Made by a program: the position numbers and the translations under genes
Assembly (NCBI GenBank): GCA_036250225.1
Contig: JAPZLL010000018.1
Span: 310,001-374,000 of the forward strand
Direction: 5' to 3'
Origin: Cercophora sp. LCS_1
Taxonomy: Eukaryota > Ascomycota > Sordariomycetes > Sordariales > Lasiosphaeriaceae
Length of the DNA: 64,000 nt
Part shown: piece after piece, positions 1 to 11,925 of the stretch
Position numbering within the stretch: position 1 is the first letter of the stretch
Layout of the letters: each line of letters begins with the position of its first letter
Notes under the pieces: model-generated
The model's input: the letters and a program-made list of their open reading frames with translations, nothing else
Database searches by the model: none
What the model was told of the DNA's origin: nothing

Positions 1-2052
1 GGGTTTCGGAGGCAGAGGCCCACGCGGCCGGGGCCTATCTCCGGCGGTGGCAAAATTTTTCCTAGCTGAGGCAGCCCGCAAATACGAGACATGCGTCGCA
101 ACACGCTTGTTGCGGTGAATTTTTCGCGGGTTTGATTGTATGAAAGCCTTGTCGTGACGCTATTCTTGTGTCGTTTTTCTTTTGCAATTAGGCGACAAGA
201 TAATTCGGGTCAGCAGGGATTTGTGTGTGAAGTTTCAATTCTTCAATCCCCGTCTGGTGGCCCCGTCGGTCCAAGTTCGTCCGCACAGATCGGATGGCGG
301 ATCCGCGGATCGTGCTCACTTCCCGGCACAGGCATAGTCTCAGAATCCTACTTTCGCACTAGGATGATGTAATCAGTTATCCACCTGACTATACTGAGTT
401 TCAACCTTGACCAGTGAAAATCAGTGGCAGGTGCCTGAAGGGGTTGCGTTTACCACTATCAGAAGGACATGCGGCGGTTTGCTTGTTGATGTCGCTCACG
501 AGAACTTGGGCGCGCACCAGCAGGGGAGAAGTTGAGCCGTGATGCGTTGTGATGTGCTGTAAAGTTCGACCCACGAATGAGAGCTCGATAATGCAGGGAA
601 ACGGTATCTGAGGCGTGGCGGTTGAGCCTCGCCGCTAGTTGCAATTGAAAATTGCGGCGCATTTCTAGGGAGATCGAGGAAAGCCGGGCCACGAGTCGCA
701 CGTCCTGGAGAGCTGTGCGGCAACGTCGTGCGTGGATGATTGTCCAGTTGGTTCCGTTCACTTAAACGCGATCACAAATTCGCTGTGCCACACGCCCATT
801 TGCTACGTGTCGTAGGAGGGGCGATAGGAGGGGCGATCCCAGATTGCAAGCGCGGTAGGTTGCCCCAAGCGAGGGAGCGTAGATTGAATGCCCCGCGACT
901 GGGCCATACCACCCAAATGCTTCACCCCAATCCTTCTGAGCTTAAATCCTTTTCGACCTGGAAACAAACAAGCTTCGACCCCCAATAGGTATGGCAACGG
1001 AGGGGTGCTCAATGGCGGGAGGCAACTCCAAAAACGCATCCAGAAAAAAAAAAAAAAACCTGCGATAGAGCGGTCTCCAATTCTCGGATGGTCGCGACAA
1101 CGGCGTCACTCAGATGATGCGAAGCTGTGACCGATGTGTGGAGCGGCCGACTGTGGTGCTCTCGGTATTTTCAAGGTGGCACCCCTTACCTAACGTCAAC
1201 AGGCTGGGCAGCTAGACGGTTGAGGGGCGGCAGAATCCCGACGGAGCGAGGGACGACCTCCAAGATTGCCCCGCCTTCCTCAACGCGGTCGCCTCGGCCA
1301 CCAAACGCAAAGGAGCAAAGAGATGACAGGGGACGCGACAGGGGCGCGGGAACTGGGCCGTCTTGATGGAGGAGGGGTGCCCTTCTTCCTGGCCCTGTCG
1401 GCCTTAGTCACAAAGCCGACCGCACACACCCTGTATACCATTATATATTTGGCACTGTGAACGCTCAGCCCATTTGGTCAAGTTTCGCCCGGTCGACACC
1501 GTGCGGGGACTGTGACTGATCGAATGCAAGACCTGCCAGGTGTGCACTTTTTGCTGGTCGCACTCCCCTCCCCCTGCTGTCGTCCCTCGTTGCCAGACTA
1601 TGTCTCCCTCGTCCTTCCTTCGTTTTATATCCTGCGTATAAATGTGCCCAACTCCCACATGCCTGCCATGGCCTTTGTCTTGACAAACATGCGATACAGA
1701 GCCTTGTCGCTTGCACCGCGAAGTCAATCCTCCTTCAACCCTCGCACCAGTTTCTCAACCCTCTTCTTGAACGTCCGCCTCGCCCGCCATCTCTCCCACT
1801 GTCCACCCAGTGCTGTATGCCTCAGTCGGTCTCTTAGTCGTGCACCGTCTACCCTCAGCAGAACCATCGATGAGCTCACCCTCAAACAGCCCTTATACAC
1901 CAAGGAATCCAGCTAGGTAAAAAGCGCTGCTGTCTTGGCCAGATTGTTGCCCGCTGACAGATCCCGCTAGCCCCACCAACACCGATCTTCTCGGCATCGG
2001 CACCTGGCCTCTTAGCGTCCGTCGGCCCCACCACGGCGCCCAACCCGCCAAA
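1..2052. other. Gene-poor stretch, nothing assigned
   Basis: No reading frame here has a convincing start, domain or splice pattern on either strand. The stretch is GC-rich with a poly-A run near 1045-1059. It may hold the 5' untranslated region of the small gene that starts at 2053. Confidence 0.5.
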
Positions 2053-2485
2053 ATGACCGGTGGGAATGCGCCCCCGCGGGATCCCAGCTTCACCGGGTAT
2101 GGAAAACTGTGAGTCCATCCCGCACCCTCCGGTAATGAGGTCGCTGACAGGTCTTCGTGGTCCAGAAGCAACTCGCCGTACGTGCCGTCCGCCGCATCGA
2201 GGTCCATGCAAACCCCCACTCCCAATTACACGGGCTCGGGCTCTGCAAGCACATCCCACGCTGCCTCTCCGTCCCGCGACGGGTCCTTTGGTAGCAGCAC
2301 CAGGTCAGTTTCGCCTTGGTCCCCCACCCACACGGATTGTTGTGTTTCCCCTGAATGAGCCCGTTCTGACGCGCGCAATCGTTAGGATGGCTTCTAATAC
2401 GACGGAGATCAGTTATTCGCTCAGCCAATACCTCGCGCAGCCCGCAGTTGCCGACGCATCGATTTATGGTCGCTTTCAGAGGTGA
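2053..2485 (+). CDS. Small Ser-rich protein, member 1 of a local pair
   Basis: Predicted three-exon gene for 102 residues: exons 2053-2108, 2151-2303 and 2386-2485. Introns are GTGAGT...CTGACAG (42 bases) and GTCAGT...TTAG (82 bases), and phases match exactly. The N-terminal half is Ser/Thr/Pro-rich and looks disordered. The C-terminal part has the motif LSQYLAQPAVADASIYGRF. The same motif (LGSFLAQSPFTDATVHSRL) occurs in the small gene at 5182, which also begins with a short exon ending in phase 2. I do not recognise the family. There is no signal peptide or membrane segment, so it is probably an intracellular short disordered protein. The stop follows the motif directly, whereas the second member carries about 25 more residues, so this copy may be shortened. 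Splicing is inferred; there is no transcript evidence. Confidence 0.55.
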
Positions 2486-5181
2486 CGTTGGTGCTGCAGA
2501 CTCGGTGAGTCGTGGCTGACAGGCGACTGGTCTGGGCGTGGGTGTTGGACCGGTGAGCGAGCGGGACTCGAACAAACACGCGATAAAAAAAAACGAAAAA
2601 AAGGTTGAGCCGTCCCTTGTAGACCGGTGCCATAGACTTTGCTTGAGCGATCATAAAACGTTGAGCCGATTGATGCGAGTCCCAGGGTCCTCCCTCGTGA
2701 TTCGCGGCGTGATTCGAGATCTGATCTTGGCGGGTGGTGGGGTGTCCCTTCTCACTGTGTGTGCGCCTCGCTGGGACATTGCTGATGACGATACACTCGA
2801 GAGTCCAAGGCCAAAAAGGACCGCGCCCCTCGTCACATTGACGCAGTGGGAAGCCAGGCGCGCCATTGTGCGACAAACGGCTAGTCGAACGTGGGTCATG
2901 GCTTCCGGCCGCGACGCGATGCGGGTTGCCGTCTGGTGCACAACATTTGACGTGCTCCACGACGAATCGCGGTACGCAAGCAGCCGATGCGGAACTGGCG
3001 TCACACCACTCCCGCTCTCACCTCAGAGACGTCTGGAGTTGGACGACGTGCTGGCGCGGAGCCTTGTCGTCTTGGCAGGGTGGGTTCAGGTTGCGGTCGC
3101 AAATTTGCAGCCATTGTTCTCGCCGAGTGAGCGGGCCTCGGCTGGCTGGTGGCCAGGTTGGCGTCGATGCGCTGATGGGCGCTGTGCACCGGGCCTGTCG
3201 TCCAAACCCCGAGCTGCTTTTGCGGTCTAGCGGTTGCCTTGTATCGATGAAAATAGGTTGAGAAGTGGCCGGTGGGTAAGTGAGCGCGTTGAGTGTAATG
3301 ATCCCGTCGATCTGGCGGACTGTTTGCGGACCATTGAGCGCAAAAAGGCAACTGCGCTGGTTGAGTCCACCTCGCGCGTGCGGCAGGATTAGTTGGTGGC
3401 CTCCCATCCCTGCCCCAAGCCCACGGATGCGCGCTCAGAGACAAACCACCCACTCGGTCGCCAAGGATGACGAAACTCTCAACGGCTACATGGAAGCTGA
3501 AATTGACAGAAGAAACCACTGACCGTTGAGCAGGTCCGGATGAAGAGTGCTTGGACAGTCAAAGGGGCTGACCCTGCCGCCCACGGACATTTAGATTTGG
3601 ACCCCGCACGGGCTCTGGACGAGCACCCCCGCAACACCCACGACTCCTTCCTTCCGTTGCGGTGAAGCGCCGTAGAAGCCGAGCCGTGAGCTCGAGCGAA
3701 AAAAAATCTGTGCGCTGCTGCTCGTTCGAGCAACAACAATTGTCAATGGCCCTCAGAATTGAAGTGGAAGCGCCAACTGGCCTCGCCTTCACCCTTCCGC
3801 CCCGAACATTAGGGCAGACCAAGGTGTGCAAACATTGCTGGCGGAGCCTGCGACGTCCAAGTTACACATCACCGGTTGGGGGTTCGCCGAGGGCCGAGAG
3901 GCCCAGCCAGCAGCATACTCCTCCCCCGCCATCCGCCGTCCCTAGGGGTTGCATCTTGATCGATCTTAAACCGGGGTGCACTTCAACGTCTGTGCGGGAC
4001 CGTCTGCGCGTGCGGTGGCGAGAACGGACAGTCTGAGCACCCTCTTCTCCAGCCAGCTTTGGCACGACATCCAGATAGCCCGAGATTCCGAAGCCGCGTT
4101 GATCACAGCAACGTTAGGTTGACGCTCTTTGACACGCACAGTTTCTACGCCGGTGCCCTTCGATTCGATTTGTCTGTGCGTTTCTACCACCTCCACGAGT
4201 CGATGCTGTATGGACGTAGCAATGGATGACAGTGCATCAAATCTTACATTTACGCAACCTCGACTGCGCTGGGTTTATCCACCGTTGCCTGCTGCACAAT
4301 AGGTGAAGCTCCGATATCTGCAACGGCAGTCCCGTGCGAACGATGCGCTCAGACCTGAACGAATCCCTCGATCCAAATGATCGTTGGTCCAAGATCCCAG
4401 ATCCATGTTGTCGACTTGAGCTGCAGGGCAATTGAGCTATGTCACCAAAGAGACCGTAATTCTTTTCTGGTGTCCCCTTTACATTTGGCTGGGGTGTTGG
4501 TTTGGGTTTCCAGACGGCCTGGACAAAGACGGGTTCTGGAATCCTTTGCCGAGGGGGTATGGCCGTGCCGCGTCCCTCACGAGAGTCAAGCCTCCCTGTC
4601 GGAACTGCTTGGCGCTCATGGCATCGCAGCATCTAACTCCGTTCCAGTGTGCCCCCGCTCGACCTTAAATTATGAGCGCCTACTTTGCAACTCGGATATG
4701 CTTCCGCTTGCCCCACCCGGACCCCTTTCCGAAGTGTCAGAGGGTTCGGGAAGAGGAAGACAACCACTCGGGTTACACTCCAAGGCTTGTCAGCCCGATT
4801 CCATTGGAAGATTCTTTGGGCAGCAGCCAGTCACAGAGAAAGGTCAGACCTCCTTCGACTGCCCCCCGTGCACTTTTCCGCGGCTAACACGATACCCAGT
4901 GTCTGCCCCATGTGGGGGATCGGGGTGAGCGTAGCGGAGCCTGGATGTGAGCATGGGTGGTGGGAGTAGGTAAAATATGAACACAGAAACCGGTGTTCTC
5001 GTCGTTCCAACTTAAATATGGGCCCAACCTCATCCCATTTTGACTGATGCCGCGGTGACTTTACCATCAGGCTTTTACTTGCATTCGCCTCTTTACGTCT
5101 CCTTGCAGCCAGTCTTAGCTGTCTCTACTCCAGCCCCTCCGGTTCTCACACCAAGTACCCTAACCCTCATCACGCTTCAAG
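2486..5181. other. Intergenic DNA between the two small paralogues
   Basis: Many short overlapping frames exist, but none shows domains, a signal peptide or paired splice signals. No tRNA or rRNA was recognised. Nothing further can be supported. Confidence 0.45.
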
Positions 5182-5565
5182 ATGCCGGCCCACACTCCCC
5201 CTTCGACTCCTTCCAACGACAAGAAGTTGGTCGTGGTATCCCTCTCGCAATCGTAACTCCGCTTAACTAACACCACTCTCAGCAGGCGCCAAGACGAAAG
5301 CACCCAACGTCCGACCACTTCCGCCTCGGGACGGACGCCCGGCCCAAGCACGGACAGCGGAAGCGGCAGCGGTACCAGCGGGTCAACCGCGGGAATCTCG
5401 CTTCTCGGCAGTTTCTTGGCGCAGAGCCCGTTCACTGACGCCACGGTCCACAGCCGCCTTTCGGGTGCATCTTCCACCAAGCCTGGCCGTCTCAGCCGTG
5501 TCGACTCTTACACATGCCGAATGGCCGACGAGATCCAGCAATTCGAGGCTTCGTACAACAAGTAG
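5182..5565 (+). CDS. Small Ser/Thr-rich protein, member 2 of a local pair
   Basis: Two-exon gene for about 108 residues: exons 5182-5225 and 5283-5565. The 57-base intron starts GTTGGT and ends CTCAG after a clear branch site (CTTAACTAAC). The first 60 residues are Ser/Thr/Gly/Pro-rich, from MPAHTPPSTPSN onward. The conserved motif LGSFLAQSPFTDATVHSRL follows at about residues 58-76, then a polar tail containing MADEIQQFEASYNK. An alternative donor GTATCC at 5236 gives a poorer reading frame. The motif matches the gene at 2053, so the two are tandem, diverged duplicates about 3 kb apart on the same strand. No enzyme domain, signal sequence or membrane segment is seen and the function is unknown. 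Confidence 0.6.
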
Positions 5566-6388
5566 CTTGCCCAGGCAACGGACTACCTTACATGGGCGGC
5601 CAAGACCCCACCCTCAATTGCCCATCGCATCCATGTCATTCATCGCATCAACAAATCGGCGGTCTTCCTTCCATCGCACGCAACCCGCATCCGCCATCCC
5701 ATCCGCGAGGCACACACCCTTCATCCCGTCTTGATTGGTCGCACCGCCACACACTCACTGAGCACCGTCGTCGAAATAAGAACCGCCGGGTGAGGTTAAA
5801 GGTGGAGCCCGTCCACCCGATGGGCCGGGTGCCCACTTCGGTCCGTTGATCGCGATTACCTCAGCGGCCGGCGCACGTGCCGAAACTGGAGATCCCCGAC
5901 CGACCCCTGGTGTTCTGGGGGGAAGGTCTCCACTTGGAGCGTGTCTCATTTCGAGTCAAGTTCAACAACATCGGTCGCAGGTTGTTTTGACGACCCGCGG
6001 GTTTGTCGGGCAGCCTCACTGGGTCGCACCGTTTCCATCGCGTGTCACACAACTCGTTTGCATCCCTTCAACGGTCACACGACATGGCCGCAGTCACTTG
6101 GAAGTTAGCAGAGATTGTTTAGAACCCTAACCCTGGTGACTTACACGCGATTGTGGGTGAGAGGATGGAGGACAACATCTTTGCGTCTTTCGGTTCCTCA
6201 GCTTTTGATTTAGCTTCTTTCGCTTATCTCTTGCGTGTATTTTACCTTTCTTGTAAAAAAAAAAAAACTAAAAAAAAAAACTTCAAATTCACAAACGAAA
6301 TCTATAATCTACCTCTACCCTCCATGCAAAATGCAGCCCAAATCTATCCCTCAACCCAAACGAAAGAAACCAAAAGACCTCACGCCGC
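5566..6388. other. Intergenic DNA with A-rich tract
   Basis: No gene seen. There is a poly-A run near 6256-6281 and two adjoining CCCTAA units near 6122. This is probably the 3' flank of the convergent genes on either side. Confidence 0.45.
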
Positions 6389-8609
6389 TCACACCCCCCA
6401 CTCCCCCAAAACCTGCTCCTCACCTCTAGACCTGATCCACCCCCTCCGGCCCGTCAACAGCCCCCTAACCCCCTCCAGTCGAGCATACTCCCCCAACCCC
6501 TTCGCATCTCTACACTCCCGATCCACAACCTCCAACACGCCTCTACCCAATCCATCTCTGACCCCCATCTTGGCCCCGTGCTCCAACAACACCCCCAACG
6601 CAATCTTCCTCCCCAGCCTAGCAGCCACCATCCCGGCCGTTTCACCTTCTCTATTCCGCATCTCGAGTCTTGCACCACCGCGGATCAACGTCTCGAAAAT
6701 GGCCTGCAAAGTCTTGTTCTTATCATCCGCTGCGTCGGGGAGGTGTGTGACGAACGCAATAAGCGGAGTAACGCCGTGTTGGGTGTATGCATTTAGGTCG
6801 ACGGTCGAGATGAGAGAGAGGAGGTGTCGGTGGCGGGTAGAGAGGGGGTTTTCTGGCGGTGGGATTGACATGGTGGGGGTGGAGGAGGGTGGGGAGGTGG
6901 GAGATGCTTTGCGTTTTAGGGGGAGGGGTTGTGTGTCTTGTCATAAAGTTAGTTGGATTGGAGAGAGAAAGAGGGAGGCGATGATGGACTCACCGAGACT
7001 GGCTTCGGCTAGACAGTGTAACCCGTTGCGGCCTTCTGGGTCGGTGGTTTGGGGAGATGTATAGGCTGATTGGATTATTTGGAGGAGGCGAGCGTGGTAG
7101 GCGAGGTATGGGGTTGAGGGTGTTGATGGAGGTGGAGCTGGTGGAGGCGGGTAGGATGAGAGACGTGGAGGGTGATAAGCTGGAGAGAGGGGAGTCATGT
7201 CGAATGCCGAGGGCCGGATGGCGTGGAGGGAATTGAAGGGAGCGAGGAGAGTGGCTAGGACCGAGGAGGGGAGGTGGAGGCTGTGAGCGCGGTGGAAGAA
7301 GTTGCGACCGTAGTGATCAGTTAGATACACCGTGTTGGGGGCCGTGTTTTGAACGAGGGTGAGCAGTTGGCGCAGGGGAGAGGTTGGCGTCAAAGAGGTA
7401 AACCATGACGGGTGGATGACATGGAGAAATGTCTGGTCGCCTGTGTTGACAAGTGACAGAGATGGCGATGTCACGGCCAGACTGAGTAGCTCCTCGTGAT
7501 AGTCCTCGCGGGAGGCCAGGAGGTGAAGGATGGTGTTGCCAAAGGCGTCACGCAGGCCGAGATTGTCAGAGGTCGGGTTGTTGAGGACGTGACGGGCGCG
7601 GTCGCTTAACTCCCCGGTCCGCAGAGTCCACGAGTCTGGGGCCTTGGAAACCTCGTCTGCAATGACACACCAACACCCTTTTCCGTGATTTTGGCCCGGA
7701 AAGTCGGCACAGCTTCGAGTGTAGGCCGTCAGGAAGTCACCGGGAAGCGCAAGACCCGGCTCGGGAAAGTCTTCGTACGGCCCGGGACTGGATCTGTCAG
7801 GATGACCAGAGTGCTCACTCACAGCGGCCGAGGGGCGACGAGAGGGAGTGTCATCCTCAAATTCCGACCCGTTGGAAATGGTAAAGTCCCGAAGCAACGT
7901 CGACACTTGCTGGGCATAATCAGTCGAGCAGTCTGATAGTCGTGCTCGGATTCGTCGGACCCGGAATGAGCTGGTGTCGCTGTCCGAGGTATCTCCTTGG
8001 CCCTTGGTTCGGGTTGGGATCAACAACCGACGAAGCCCTCCCGACTGCGGCGATGTAGGCCTTCCTGACGATGAAAGATCCAGAGAGGCCGTGTGTCTGC
8101 TCGATCCAGACGTGGACGAGACATCGGCACTGGACGCAACTTCTTTCTGCTATCCACCGTTAGAACGAACGACTCAACATTCCGTCTTTGATCGTACCTC
8201 TGGTGACGGCTTCCTCGACGCTTTCTGCAGTCTCGGTCCCTTGACCCGTCTTCGCCGACGTATCTTCGACTCGGCCAGACTGCCAATCCGCTGGCCCATC
8301 TCAGCGCGTGACTCTGGTCTCAGATACCGTGGGTCATTATCGAGCATCTTGTGAACGGTCTTTTGCGCCGAGTTTTTTCTGTGCTGTCAGCGTATGTCAT
8401 CCACCACGGAAGTGACGAACGCACCGTGGCCGAAAGACATCATCCTCCAACACATTGATAATCTTTTCAATCGACAGTGTCGTGTAGACATACAGCCTCG
8501 CCAGCTTCCTCGACCGCGAGATAGTCCACTGCGGCGGTCGTCCAATCCTCGATCCCCCAGGGGAAGCCTTGGCCGGTGGTGTTGACATGTCGGCGTTTGT
8601 TGTCCACAA
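6389..8609 (-). CDS. Clr5-domain ankyrin-repeat protein
   Basis: Four exons on the minus strand (8609-8425, 8378-8198, 8149-6994, 6906-6389) give 679 residues. Introns are 46, 48 and 87 bases, all GT-AG with in-phase joins. The N-terminus (about residues 24-75) matches the fungal Clr5 domain: PPQWTISRSRKLARLYVY, then the helix around IEKIINVL, and across the first intron FRPRKNSAQKTVHKML. A basic, Ser-rich linker follows. The C-terminal half (about 345-660) holds ankyrin-type segments such as GNTILHLLA, GDQTFLHVI, GRNGLHCLAEA and GETAGMVAARLG. Clr5 plus ankyrin is a known arrangement in filamentous ascomycetes. By analogy with S. pombe Clr5 it may act in nuclear gene control, which is inference. 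An alternative start seven codons downstream (MSTPPAK) is equally plausible. Confidence 0.82.
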
Positions 8610-9597
8610 CTATCCCATCCCATCAGGAACAAGACGATATTTGAATGCATCCCATCCAGACGCCCACGGCGATACCCGAAAGGCATAATGCCCATAAACA
8701 AGCCCCGAGTTCCATGTTTGTTGCCAATCCGGATGTTTTGCACTGACAACACCCCCAACCCTTGGCAAGAACAGGTGGAGAAGGCCCCAGTCGCGAAGAT
8801 ACCAAAGCACTTGGATGGAAGCGTTGTGCGACGCGCTTTGCACAAGTCTCCCGATAAGTAGAAAAAGTCGAGAAACTGATCTTCATGCTTCGGATGGGGA
8901 ACCAGTTCCTGCGCAACCGGTAAAACATCAAACAACGGCTCCAAGGTTGGGGGCCCAATCACCTCTTGGGACGGCAGATGCTTGGCAAACCCCAGGATCA
9001 CCGATATGGCGATCTGTCAATCGAGATGCGTTCCGCCGCCCGATCGCACCCAACCAACCCGGAACATGCAGCAGGGCGTGCGGCCAAAAGGGGCATAGCG
9101 CTCTTTAGCTTGCATGAACGTGTGGCTTCCACGAGGCTTCGATGCATGCGCGGGTAGATTGCATGCAGCTGGCCCGAGCGTCCTTCTAGAAGGCTTCGAT
9201 CAATGCCGTCCGCCGTTGCCGTTTTGGGACAGGGCTGCACGGTGAGAGCTCCGGACGGACACGGAGGTGTCAGGCGGCGGAATGACCGATGTTTCGACGA
9301 TGGCGGCGAGTCCGATGGGGTAAATGCGGGCGGTTGCCTCTGTTTCTGTGATGGCATTTTGCTTTGGGTTCCTTGGAAGTCAAAGGCACCCTCATCCCCG
9401 GCTCCAGCTGCTGGCCATCAGCAACATTTCCACATCAGCTCGTCATTTCACCCACGTCAACTCACTCATTTGATCTCACAGTCCTCAACCCGCTGCTTGT
9501 CTGAATTTTGACAACACACAGTTTTATTTCTCTAAAATGCATATATACACTCGGCCTCAATATTCACACTCTCCTCGGCCACCCAAACACAGGTGTC
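8610..9597. other. Upstream region of the Clr5-ankyrin gene, no gene seen
   Basis: Several minus-strand frames run through here, but none has a domain or compatible splice sites joining it to the neighbouring gene. Presumably this is promoter and 5' untranslated DNA. Confidence 0.4.
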
Positions 9598-10629
9598 TTA
9601 CTGAATCAGCCCAAAGAACCTCAACATCAACACCTCCTGCACGGGCGCAGTATGGCCAACACCCTGCCCAAAGAAGCCCTGCAGCTTGGTTCCATCGCCA
9701 TAAATATGCTGCGTGTACTGCGCACTCGGCGTGCCCGTGACATTCCTAGCAAGCGGCACGCCCAGCACAGCACTCCACTGCTTGAGCGCCTCGTAGCCGC
9801 ACTGGGGTCGGACGAGAAAATCGGCGAGACCGTGGTAGATCTGCATGCGCGGCCGACGGCCGGTGTAGCCGGGGTACGAGTTGAAGACAAACTTGGCCCA
9901 CTCCTCGGGGGTGTGCTGCAGGCCCTGGGCGCACGTCTGGTTGCTGCCCATGGGTGTGGCGGTAGGGCTGCCGGCGAAGCAGGCGTCTGTCGACATGCGT
10001 ATTAGCACTTTTCCCGCATATTGATGCTTCAAAAGACAAAAGGAAGGAGACAAAAACGTACGAGCAGTTCCCGAATACGCCGCACCAGCCTCAAACACAT
10101 CCGGATAGCTCCCCGCCAACACATTGGTCATCATACCGCCCGACGACGAGCCCATGACGTAGACCTTGTCCTTGTCGCCCTTGTACTTGTCCAGCGTGTA
10201 CTTGACCATGTTGACAATGCCCAGCGCGTCGCCGCCCTGGCCGTGCGTCAGCGACGCCGGGCTCTGCACGTCCCAGCAGTTGCTCTGGTTGGGCGTGCCG
10301 GGGAAGATAAGGATGAAGCCGTTTTGGTCTGCGTACGACGGCAGTCGGGTGCCGCGGAACCACTGCTCGCCGGAACCGCCGCAGGGGTGGAGCTACATTG
10401 CATTCTCCGTCAGACCGACTTGTATCCAGGTTAACAGAACCAGTGAAAAAGAAACAAAAAAACATACAGCAACGATGATGGCCGGGTTGGCCGCCACCTT
10501 GTCCGGGACGTAGATAAACATGTTGATGCGTGTTGGGTTTCCGCCAAAATCCGTGACGCGCTGCAGTGAGGCAGCCGTCGCCGAGGCGACAAAGCCGAGG
10601 AGCGAGGAGAAACGCATGGTGAGACGCAC
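9598..10629 (-). CDS. Secreted CE1-type esterase (acetylxylan/feruloyl esterase)
   Basis: Three exons (10629-10468, 10392-10062, 9986-9598), with two 75-base introns, give 293 residues. The N-terminus is a signal peptide (hydrophobic core SSLLGFVASATAASL). The esterase PHB-depolymerase fold follows: HPCGGSGEQW near the oxyanion region, the nucleophile elbow GSSSGG (Ser about 137), a YHGLADFLV strand-end Asp and the catalytic His in VGHTAP near the C-terminus. Such CE1 enzymes remove acetyl or feruloyl groups from plant xylan outside the cell. There is no carbohydrate-binding module or linker, and the length is normal for a catalytic domain alone. Substrate choice between acetylxylan and feruloyl esters cannot be decided from sequence. 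The first Met or the one four codons later could start translation. Confidence 0.88.
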
Positions 10630-11304
10630 GCAGTCTAGGGTAGTCAGGACGAAATGTCAGCAGAGATGATGATGATGTTGATGACGAACGAACAGAAACG
10701 AAAAAAAAAACATCGAGGCAGACAAAGCCGTCTTATATCACAACCACACCATGCACCACATACGTGCATCGACGCAGGAACGCCAGCCCTTGCCCAACGC
10801 GGAATCTCGGGGCTCAGATGCGCGGCTAATACGACGCACAGGTGGGGGAGGAGGGATGCAAAACGGGTAAAATGCCCACGCGACGGGAACGGTTGAACCG
10901 ACCGCCCGGTCCGCGTGCTCAGCGGCCAAGCGAGACGAGGCGCCGCCGTGTCGGCACCTGCCCTCGGCAACTGCCCGGATGGTAGTCGCCCGTGCGGCCA
11001 GCGTGTGCAGTGCCGCGGTGCAGTACCGGGCCCGGGGGTGAGATATTGCATCCGTCATGGCAATTTGTCTTCTGTTATTTCCTCTCATGTTCCTCACCAT
11101 TGTTTTGCTGTTTCTTATTTTCCATGATGCCCGTTTCCACTGATTGGTTCCTGGCAGAAGCGCTCCAATCAGCATCCGCATTTTTCCCCGGACGGACACC
11201 AGGGCGCTCACTCCCTACTTACCCCAACATAACCCCTGAAAATAGGTAAACATAGCCCGTCTCCGTCACAATTACCCATCCCACAAATCGTCAAAAACAG
11301 GTTG
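10630..11304. other. Promoter side of the esterase gene, no gene seen
   Basis: No supported frame. It contains a poly-A/T stretch near 10700 and CCAAT-like sequence (ATTGG) near 11136, and is likely regulatory DNA for the esterase. Confidence 0.35.
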
Positions 11305-11623
11305 TCAGTAGACGAAAAAGCGGGCGTCGATGACAAAGGAACGACCTAGCACCACCGCCCCCTCAACAAACTCCACGGTCCCCTCACCCACCACCTCTAA
11401 CGAATAGCACATCTGGGCCCTGCACGCAAAACTATTAACTGTCGTCTCCTCCATGCCCGCCCTCAAATCGACCGCCCCAACCACCGCCCCAGTAGCAGGG
11501 CCACCCAGCGCCACGACATTTACCTGCGCGGGGCCCTGCGGGGTACTGCGTTGTGCAGACGGCACGGGCGGGTGGTGCGGCGGCAAGGAACAAAAAAAGA
11601 AGAACAAGAGGGTCAACGTGCAT
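11305..11623 (-). pseudogene. Possible small secreted protein, frame broken
   Basis: A frame starting at 11623 begins with a good signal peptide (MHVDPLVLLFLFLAAAPPARA) and soon loses coding character. The overlapping frame ending at 11305 then carries a coherent 70-residue sequence with acidic and Cys-containing segments (SFACRAQMCYSLEVV). No intron of normal size and phase joins the two, so I treat this as a small secreted protein gene with a one-base frameshift. A misread intron (donor GTAAAT near 11527) is also possible. The function is unknown. Confidence 0.3.
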
Positions 11624-11925
11624 CTTAGGGCTTGGTTGTGTGGAGATGCAAGTGTAAACTAAGCGTGTGTCTTGGCTTCGTTGCTTTGCTCATAGCCCCC
11701 ACCGGGCAGGGTGAGCTGACGGTGGCAAGCGCTCGTCCCCTGGGAGTGCTAGGTGGTGTCAAGTGCGTGCTGCTCCCCGAGACGGTGACGTAATAGCTGC
11801 ATGGATTGTTAGAAACAAGCTATCGAGTGCAAGACCAAAGCCAACAACAAGTAGACTTGTCGTCGCCCGCCCGTCCTGGGCTCACCTCGCCCGGCTTTGG
11901 GGCCCATATGATCCGGCATGCGCGC

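Noticed and set aside
6120..6135. Two CCCTAA units resembling telomere repeat
   Set aside because: Only two units, with ordinary genes on both sides and no further telomere-like sequence; most likely chance or a common promoter-type box.
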